Assembly (NCBI GenBank): GCA_038895395.1
Contig: JAWANJ010000009.1
Span: 1-26,883 of the forward strand
Source: DTGL01 sp038895395
Lineage (GTDB): Archaea; Iainarchaeota; Iainarchaeia; Iainarchaeales; DTGL01
Reading direction: 5' to 3'
Length of the DNA stretch: 26,883 bases
In this document: positions 21,794-26,883 of the stretch, one piece after another
How the letters are laid out: each line of letters begins with the position of its first letter
Position numbering within the stretch: the first letter of the stretch is position 1
Notes under the pieces: model-generated
What the model was told of the DNA's origin: nothing
Database searches by the model: none
What the model saw: only the letters and a program-made list of their open reading frames with translations
Made by a program: the position numbers and the translations under genes

Positions 21794-22051
21794 ATGGCTG
21801 ACAATATAGCAGTATATCGTATAATGCCTGAAGAGCCTGGCCAAGAAAAGCACATAAAAGAGGCCCTTTCAAGAATAAAAATAGCCTCTTTAAAGGACGT
21901 AAAGATAGAACCTTTCGCATTTGGCCTTAATGCCATAATTGCTGTGTTTGTATTAGAAGAGAAAGAAGGCGTTCTTGACAAACTTGAAGAAGAACTTAAC
22001 AAGATAAAGCACGTAAGCGATGTAAGACTAGAACACGTGAGCAGGATTTAA
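21794..22051 (+). CDS. ef1b: Translation elongation factor aEF-1B (EF-1 beta)
   Basis: Exchanges GDP for GTP on elongation factor 1A. The 85-residue protein is the compact archaeal form. 'VYRIMPEEPGQE' opens the ferredoxin-like fold, 'KDVKIEPFAFGLNAIIAVFV' is the most conserved stretch, with the FGL turn that reaches into EF-1A, and it closes with 'LEEELNKIKHVSDVRLEHVS'. GGTGA (21784-21788) overlaps the stop of the Zn-ribbon gene and lies 5 nt before ATG 21794, so the pair is translated from one mRNA. aEF1A itself, which also escorts Pelota, is not in the window. Confidence 0.96.
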   Translation: MADNIAVYRIMPEEPGQEKHIKEALSRIKIASLKDVKIEPFAFGLNAIIAVFVLEEKEGVLDKLEEELNKIKHVSDVRLEHVSRI

Positions 22052-22069
22052 GCACATATCTGAATCCAA

Positions 22070-22077
22070 TTTTAAAG
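22070..22077 (+). promoter_or_regulatory. TATA box of rad50, fixing its start
   Basis: TTTTAAAG, centred 26.5 nt before ATG 22100, identical in sequence and spacing to the box of the CARF-like gene. It makes the TTG at 22082 unlikely because that codon lies upstream of the expected transcript start. Confidence 0.65.
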
Positions 22078-22099
22078 TTAATTGACAAAAAATGTTTTT

Positions 22100-24490
22100 A
22101 TGATAAAGCGAATTGTTATAGAAAACTGGCGCTCACATAAGAAAACAGAGCTAGAGTTTGATCGTGGTAGCAATGTACTGATAGGACGCATGGGTGCCGG
22201 AAAAAGCAGTGTTTTAAACGCTTTGTGTTTTGCTCTTTTTGGAACATTCCCAGAACTGCAAAGAAGAGAAACTACTATGGAAAGCATAGTGATGAATAGG
22301 CCTTCCAAGCAAGAGTATGCCAAGGTTACTTTGGAGTTTTCATTTGATAACAAAGAATATCTTGTTGAAAGAGTTGTTTATTGTGGCAGCAAAACCAATG
22401 AAGCAAAGCTATATTGCAACGGAAAGCTGATAGCAGGCCCAAAGGTTAGCGACGTGAACAGCGAAACAGAAAAGATTTTAGGGATCGACTATGAGCTTTT
22501 TAGTCGTGCAATGTATGCTGAACAAAACCACATTGATTACATACTTAAGCTAAGTCCAAATGAAAGAAAGCTACGCTTTGACCAGCTTTTAGATCTTGAA
22601 AAATATGAAAAAGTTAGAAAAAATGCAGTTACGTTGAGAAATAACATAAAAGCAGTGCTGGATGAAAAGAAAATTAGTCTCTCTGAAATGAAGGCTCTGT
22701 TTAGCGAGGCCAAATATCTAGAGCTAAAGGAAGAAACAGTTAAGTTAAATAAAGAAATTGAAGAAAAAATTGCTTTGTTAAAAGATGCTGAAAAAAAAGT
22801 TGAAGAAGCAAAAGTTGAGATGAGCAAGCTCATAGAAAAACAGAGAAAATACAACGAATTGAAGGACAGAAGTGCAAAACTTAGCGGCAATATTGAAAAC
22901 CTAAAAAGCAATTTAGAAAGAGCTGAAAAAGCACTAGGAAAAAAGATCGGTGAGTTGAATAGAGAGTCTGCTGAGAAAAAACTTTCTGAGATAGAAAAAG
23001 AACAAAAAGAACTATCGGAAAAGTATGAAGAGCTTAATGAGATAAAGGCAAAAATTAGAGAAAAAAATGTCAAGATTCAAGGTTTGAAAGACGAAAATTC
23101 CAGATTATTAAAAGCTCTACCAAAAGATGCAATTGAACCAGAAAAAATCGAGGCCAAAATAAGAGAAACTGAAAATGAAATTTCCAGAGTAAAAGAAAAA
23201 ATAGATATTTTGAAAAAAAGAAGGGCAAAAATTGAATCCGAACTTTCGAGAGTTAGGGAAAAGATAGAAATTGAAAAAAACAAGATTGGTGATAATGAAG
23301 AAAAAATAAAGTTGTTAAGCAAAGCAAAAGCGGTTTGCCCTACTTGTAATCAAAAACTAACTGAAGAACACAGAAAGGAATTAATGAATGAATTTCAAAA
23401 GGCTATTGCTGAATGCAATTCTGTAATAAAGAACCTCGAAGATGCTACTAAAAAACTGCTTGAAGAAATAACTCTATCTGAAGAGGAAACTGAAAAACTT
23501 CAAAGAAAACAAGAGGAATTAATTGAAATAAAGGCCTCTTTTAGAGGTCTTGCTGAAAAAGCTACAAGAATAAAAGAAAACAACAATGCTTTGTCAGTAT
23601 TACAAAAAGAGCTTTTGGATTTAGAAGCCAGAGAAAAAGATTTGGGCAATGTAAAAGAAAAACTCGAAGCAAAAACAAAAGAACTTGAACTAGCAAGAAT
23701 TGAATTGGACGCTATAAGCAACATAGAAACGCTTATCACATATGAAAATGAATTGCAAAAGATATCAGAAGAAATATCGACACTTAAATTTGATGAAACC
23801 AAAGCTTTAGATATAAAGGCTGAATTTGAGCGCAAAAATGCGGAGATTAGGAATATTAAAACGCAGCTTGACAGCCTTAAAAACATTTTATCAGAGAAAA
23901 GGCAACGGATTGAAGAAATGGAAAAAAGGGCTGAACAAATAAAGGCCACTGAGGAAAAAATAAAAGTTGCCGAGGTTATCACAGATAAACTATTGCTTTT
24001 TATAAATTCTCTTAGGTCTACACAGCAAGAGCTAAGAGAAGCATTAATAGATGCGATAAATCAAGCTATGAAACAACTATGGGCAAACGTTTATCCTTAT
24101 GGCGATTATTCAGATATCAAGTTATCTACAGGAGAAACTTACGAGCTGATGGTTAAAAGCAACGGCGATTGGGTGCCTGTGCAAGGCACTCTCAGTGGTG
24201 GTGAGAGCAGCGTTGCTGCTTTAGTTCTTAGAATCTCTACTTCTTTGGTTTTGGCCAGAAATCTGAGGGTTCTAATATTGGATGAGCCAACACATAACCT
24301 TGACGAACGAACAATTGGCGTGCTAAGTCAGCTAATAAGAGATGTTTTACCAAAGTTTGTAGATCAAATATTTTTAATAACACATGAGAAAGGCATGGAA
24401 AAAGCAGCTAGCGCAACATTGTATTTGCTTAGTAAAGATGATGAGCACGGCAACATAACAAAAGCAGAGCTAATATCATTAAGGGATTAA
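22100..24490 (+). CDS. rad50: DNA double-strand break repair ATPase Rad50
   Basis: SMC-like ATPase that works with Mre11 to tether and process broken DNA ends. From ATG 22100 the protein has 796 residues. The N-terminal half-ATPase contains 'IKRIVIENWRSHKKTELEF' and Walker A 'GRMGAGKSS' (29-37). 'YAEQNHIDYIL' gives the conserved Q-loop region. A long heptad-rich coiled coil runs both ways around the zinc hook C413-P-T-C416. The C-terminal half has the signature 'LSGGESSVAALVLR' and Walker B 'LILDEPTHNLD'. The coiled coil is somewhat shorter than in hyperthermophile Rad50s. The TATA box 26.5 nt upstream of ATG 22100 excludes the TTG at 22082. No mre11 gene is adjacent. Confidence 0.95.
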   Translation: MIKRIVIENWRSHKKTELEFDRGSNVLIGRMGAGKSSVLNALCFALFGTFPELQRRETTMESIVMNRPSKQEYAKVTLEFSFDNKEYLVERVVYCGSKTNEAKLYCNGKLIAGPKVSDVNSETEKILGIDYELFSRAMYAEQNHIDYILKLSPNERKLRFDQLLDLEKYEKVRKNAVTLRNNIKAVLDEKKISLSEMKALFSEAKYLELKEETVKLNKEIEEKIALLKDAEKKVEEAKVEMSKLIEKQRKYNELKDRSAKLSGNIENLKSNLERAEKALGKKIGELNRESAEKKLSEIEKEQKELSEKYEELNEIKAKIREKNVKIQGLKDENSRLLKALPKDAIEPEKIEAKIRETENEISRVKEKIDILKKRRAKIESELSRVREKIEIEKNKIGDNEEKIKLLSKAKAVCPTCNQKLTEEHRKELMNEFQKAIAECNSVIKNLEDATKKLLEEITLSEEETEKLQRKQEELIEIKASFRGLAEKATRIKENNNALSVLQKELLDLEAREKDLGNVKEKLEAKTKELELARIELDAISNIETLITYENELQKISEEISTLKFDETKALDIKAEFERKNAEIRNIKTQLDSLKNILSEKRQRIEEMEKRAEQIKATEEKIKVAEVITDKLLLFINSLRSTQQELREALIDAINQAMKQLWANVYPYGDYSDIKLSTGETYELMVKSNGDWVPVQGTLSGGESSVAALVLRISTSLVLARNLRVLILDEPTHNLDERTIGVLSQLIRDVLPKFVDQIFLITHEKGMEKAASATLYLLSKDDEHGNITKAELISLRD

Positions 24491-24501
24491 ATTTGATTGC
24501 T

Positions 24502-24699
24502 TTACTCCTTTGATTGTGTGAGTTTAACAAGCCTAGCTATATAGCTTGCTGTTAGGTTTAGCTCTAATTTTGTGAGTTGAACCTTTATGCTCTTTAAAAA
24601 GTTTTTGTTTTTTTCAAAGTCAGTTGTAAACTTATCGGGATATAACTTAAGAAGCTCCTTTGCTCTGTTCTTTATTATCTTTGGAACAGCCTTTCCCAT
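24502..24699 (-). CDS. rps17e: 30S ribosomal protein S17e
   Basis: A 65-residue small-subunit protein found in archaea and eukaryotes. 'IKNRAKELLKLYPDKFTTDF' and 'EKNKNFLKSI', then 'NLTASYIARLVK' match the family almost throughout, including the KYPDKFTTDFexNK core. The start is set by GGGTGAT at 24702-24708, which contains the rpoK stop codon and lies 2-3 nt before ATG 24699. Stop-overlapping ribosome binding implies translational coupling with rpoK. Its 3' end faces the rad50 stop across 11 nt. Confidence 0.95.
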   Translation of the reverse strand: MGKAVPKIIKNRAKELLKLYPDKFTTDFEKNKNFLKSIKVQLTKLELNLTASYIARLVKLTQSKE

Positions 24700-24703
24700 T
24701 TGA

Positions 24704-24910
24704 TCACCCTATTTCTACTCTTTCTACAGTACCATCAGGATATGTCCTGATAACAGCCATGGGGAGAACTTTTTGCTCAAATTCTTTTCTTGCGACACTA
24801 TAGGGAGTATCCCCTTTCTCCGGCTTGATAAGTGGAGGTGCACCAAGTGAAAGCTGCAGTGATCTTGCACCAATTACTCTAGCAATTTCAAATCTTGTAA
24901 GCTTTTTCAT
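24704..24910 (-). CDS. rpoK: DNA-directed RNA polymerase subunit K (Rpo6)
   Basis: The archaeal counterpart of eukaryotic Rpb6 and bacterial omega, a small subunit that clamps the polymerase core together. The 68-residue protein begins 'MKKLTRFEIARVIGARSLQL' and continues 'SLGAPPLIKP', then 'ARKEFEQKVLPMAVIRTYPDG', the conserved Rpb6 core. GGTG at 24916-24919 is 5 nt before ATG 24910, and an A/T-rich TATAAATTTTTAA box lies near 24957-24970, so it may have its own promoter within the 94-bp gap after herA. It is coupled to rps17e downstream. Confidence 0.95.
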   Translation of the reverse strand: MKKLTRFEIARVIGARSLQLSLGAPPLIKPEKGDTPYSVARKEFEQKVLPMAVIRTYPDGTVERVEIG

Positions 24911-25004
24911 GCAGACACCACTAAAAGCAGATACTAAGGAGATTTGTGTGGAAAGAATTAAAAATTTATATTCTTGTGTTTATCTTGTAATATCTGAAAA
25001 GGTT

Positions 25005-26546
25005 TTAAAGGAATGCTTGTGCTTCCATCTGGTCTTTTTCTTTTTTTAGCTCAAATTTTTTGGCCTCATCTTCCAAGGTTGTTTCATGTTTTGATGGCTT
25101 TGACCTTCTTTTTCTCACACGAAAGAACAGTGGATAACCTACTGCTTCACCAACTATGAGGGCCTCACCCACAGGCAAAGAGGTTAACATTTCGAGGCTT
25201 CTTTGGTCTATGGCCTCAGCAGATTCTGCAATGTGTTTTAGGTCATAAGGATTTACTATTCTAAGTATTATCTTGGTATTGCACTGGCTTAGGGTGGTAG
25301 TGTCCAAATGCACAGGTCTTTGAGAAATTAAGCAAAGGCATGCACCAAACTTTCGCCCTTCTCTGGCTATTGTTCTTATTATGTTTCTGGATATGGCATT
25401 TTCCTCTTTTGTTTTTTCCGGGCAGAATTGGTGACTTTCTTCAATGACTAATAGAAAAGGGGGTATTTTTTCTTTGCGTCTTAAGTTAAATAGTTCTTGC
25501 GAGAAGTAGCTTACAATAACCTGTTTCTTTTTCATGTCAATTATATCGGAAAGGTCTATCACAACTAGTTTGCCTGGTTGTGTTATTTGGGCTATGTTTG
25601 GATAATCTAGCTTTGCAAAGAGTTGCATTGATTCTATATCTGAAAGCCATGAAATAACAACATCCTTTGTGGCGTCTTTTATATCATCCAACTTCTTTAC
25701 TGCATCCATAATGTCCTTGAGCTCAAACGGACCTGAACCAGAACGCATCTGCTCTTTAAGTGTAGCGATTGCTTTGTTCAGGGCTCTAAGTTGTACAGTG
25801 CTAAGACCAGTGGCCAAACTTGAAAGCATTTTTGAACCAAAACTAGAAACAGATATCCTTATGTCTGAGCCTTTTATTACAATGGTTTTACTGCTAAAAT
25901 CTGTAAAACCGCCATCAGAAGGTTCAGCAAAGCAAGAATATTCGCCATGAGGATCAAAAACAATGCAGGCTATTCTCCCAAGTTTTTCACTTCTGCTTAA
26001 AAGCTCCTCAAAAAGAACAGAAGCGCAGTATGATTTCCCAGCACCGCTTATGCTCAAAATTGCAAGATGTTTCTTTAACAGTTTTGTCATGTTAAGCTTT
26101 ACTTGTAGATTGTGAGCCTCAACATTGCCAATGTAAAGGCCTTCATCATCCATATTGTAAAATTTTTTTAAGAGCAAATTGTCTGCAGAAAAAACTCTAC
26201 AACCAGGCGAAGGTGGTATCGCTAGTTTTCCAGTTTGTCCTTCCTGAAATAAGCCTAACGGTTTTGCAACAGCAACAGTATATTCCCACTCAGAGGCAGG
26301 AAACTGTTCAAGAATAGAACTGCCTCTGTTTTCAAATTCTTTTACGGAATCGGCCCTCTCAAAGTATTTGTTTGATTTAAATATGTCTGTTATTAGTGCA
26401 AGCAAAGTGCCCTCAGGAACATCAAGCTTTACGAACTGGCCTCTTTTGACCTTTCCAGAGGTAACAACAAAATAAAAAAATTCTGTGTTTGGAGAATTTT
26501 GTGTTGAAACCACAACTCCAAGATGATTTTTTTCTTTTTCTTCCAC
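25005..26546 (-). CDS. herA: Bipolar DNA helicase/translocase HerA
   Basis: A hexameric FtsK/HerA-family DNA translocase that pairs with NurA to resect DNA ends, acting alongside Rad50-Mre11. From GTG 26546 the protein has 513 residues. An N-terminal HAS-barrel ('LGVVVSTQNSPNTEFFYFVV ... GQFVKLDVPEGTLLALITDI') precedes the RecA-like core with Walker A 'SISGAGKS', 'IVFDPHGEYSCF', Walker B 'PFLLVIEESHQFCP' and the downstream 'REGRKFGACLCLISQRPVHL' sensor/arginine-finger region. 'VGEALIVGEAVGYPLFFRV' ends the core. The GGTGAT motif at 26551-26556 is 4 nt before GTG 26546, whereas the GTG at 26555 is inside the motif. It follows nurA directly. Confidence 0.95.
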   Translation of the reverse strand: MEEKEKNHLGVVVSTQNSPNTEFFYFVVTSGKVKRGQFVKLDVPEGTLLALITDIFKSNKYFERADSVKEFENRGSSILEQFPASEWEYTVAVAKPLGLFQEGQTGKLAIPPSPGCRVFSADNLLLKKFYNMDDEGLYIGNVEAHNLQVKLNMTKLLKKHLAILSISGAGKSYCASVLFEELLSRSEKLGRIACIVFDPHGEYSCFAEPSDGGFTDFSSKTIVIKGSDIRISVSSFGSKMLSSLATGLSTVQLRALNKAIATLKEQMRSGSGPFELKDIMDAVKKLDDIKDATKDVVISWLSDIESMQLFAKLDYPNIAQITQPGKLVVIDLSDIIDMKKKQVIVSYFSQELFNLRRKEKIPPFLLVIEESHQFCPEKTKEENAISRNIIRTIAREGRKFGACLCLISQRPVHLDTTTLSQCNTKIILRIVNPYDLKHIAESAEAIDQRSLEMLTSLPVGEALIVGEAVGYPLFFRVRKRRSKPSKHETTLEDEAKKFELKKEKDQMEAQAFL

Positions 26547-26550
26547 ACAA

Positions 26551-26556
26551 ATCACC
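26551..26556 (-). promoter_or_regulatory. Shine-Dalgarno motif placing the herA start
   Basis: GGTGAT on the minus strand, touching the nurA stop codon and 4 nt before GTG 26546. This supports the shorter HerA start and coupled translation with nurA. Confidence 0.6.
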
Positions 26557-26883
26557 TAATCAAAAGGCCTTCTATTTCTTCTCAAAGCAAAGCTTGTTGA
26601 ATTTAGCATGCTGTTTATTCTATCCATTACAGCATCTACTTCTTGTGGCATAAGACGTGCATGGAGATCTGCCTCAATAAGCACGAAGGGATAACTATAT
26701 TCTCTATGACCTTTACTCAGAGCGTATACTACGCTTGCTACTTTTTCAATTTCTTCTTTTATATCAGATTTTTGGCTTATTAACGTTTCAACTCTTAGTG
26801 GCATATCATATTCGCTAATCCTTATATAGAAAGCGTAAATATTTTCTTGGAAATCTTTTTTAAGATCTTTCAAAATGGGATGA
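26556..26883 (-). CDS. nurA: NurA 5'-3' nuclease, C-terminal part (cut by the window edge)
   Basis: The frame is open to the last base of the window, so only about 108 C-terminal residues are seen. The TTG at 26873 is an internal codon, not a start. The visible part fits the RNase H-like NurA fold: 'ENIYAFYIRISEYDMPLRVE' (strand and basic strand), 'VASVVYALSKGHREYSYPFV' where the family has a conserved G-YPYPL-like element, then 'LIEADLHARLMPQEVDAVMD'. NurA digests DNA ends while HerA pumps DNA. The stop codon is followed at once by the herA ribosome binding site and start, a common archaeal pair. The catalytic residues lie outside the window. Confidence 0.82.
   Translation of the reverse strand, partial: HPILKDLKKDFQENIYAFYIRISEYDMPLRVETLISQKSDIKEEIEKVASVVYALSKGHREYSYPFVLIEADLHARLMPQEVDAVMDRINSMLNSTSFALRRNRRPFD

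Noticed and set aside
22537..23982. Long minus-strand frames opposite rad50, rich in serine and phenylalanine
   Set aside because: They mirror the glutamate/lysine-rich coiled coil of Rad50, a common antisense artefact.
24825..25049. 74-codon plus-strand frame over the rpoK start and the gap
   Set aside because: It overlaps rpoK and the herA end on the other strand. There is no ribosome binding site and the tail is low-complexity phenylalanine.
1..26883. CRISPR array, insertion sequence or prophage
   Set aside because: No regularly spaced repeats, transposase, integrase or terminal inverted repeats were seen on either strand.

Overview
The window is from an AT-rich archaeal genome, probably a draft assembly because of a 10-N gap at 5161-5170. 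The archaeal assignment is firm. It rests on ribosomal proteins L15e and S17e, RNA polymerase subunit K, aEF-1B with its Zn-ribbon partner, ABCE1/RLI, Pelota, archaeal Elp3, Taw3, an archaeal-type CCA-adding enzyme, NurA-HerA, class III signal peptide pilins and TATA-box promoters. The dense packing, overlapping convergent ends and very short leaders would fit a small DPANN-type or deep euryarchaeal genome, but the lineage cannot be fixed from this sequence.

Layout: (1) 1-2234: the 3' part of L15e, an unknown basic protein, an HD-domain phosphohydrolase and a four-helix membrane protein. (2) 2284-5704: a tight run of overlapping genes for a membrane-anchored OB-fold protein, a TctA-like permease, a stand-alone JAMM metalloprotease and bacterial-type phosphoglycerate mutase GpmI. 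GpmI is split by the N run, and its frame shows that only about 2 nt are really missing. (3) 5750-7669: a four-gene pilin-like operon behind a clear leaderless promoter. (4) 7653-10191: a glutaminase-less asparagine-synthetase-like enzyme and a membrane-anchored DUF4139-type protein, transcribed divergently. (5) 10206-13106: RLI/ABCE1 and Pelota, transcribed divergently from back-to-back promoters. These are the ribosome recycling and rescue partners. (6) 13092-14239: a membrane-tethered Holliday-junction-resolvase-like endonuclease, a small CARF-like Rossmann protein and a winged-helix protein. (7) 14264-16657: Elp3 and an upstream secreted Ig-like protein, joined by a perfect hairpin that contains the Elp3 start. 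(8) 16703-18475: an SD-led operon of a metallophosphoesterase, Taw3 and ThpR. (9) 18465-22051: a solitary type II/IV secretion ATPase, the CCA-adding enzyme, an intron-containing tRNA-Arg(UCG), a 51-residue Zn-ribbon protein and aEF-1B. (10) 22100-26883: Rad50 on the plus strand, facing the minus-strand run nurA(partial)-herA-rpoK-rps17e.

Two modes of translation start can be read directly. First genes of transcription units have a TTTTAAAG-like TATA box centred 25.5-28.5 nt upstream of the start codon, so their mRNAs are probably leaderless. Many internal genes carry a GGTGA(T) Shine-Dalgarno motif 4-6 nt before the start. I used these two signals to move the starts of Pelota, Rad50, HerA, ThpR and the third pilin gene. 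The most intriguing items are the CARF-like/winged-helix gene pair without CRISPR, the pilin-like operon, the apparently leaderless intron-containing tRNA, and the start-codon hairpin of Elp3. No CRISPR array, insertion sequence or prophage was seen, and no gene-free stretch exceeds 300 bases.
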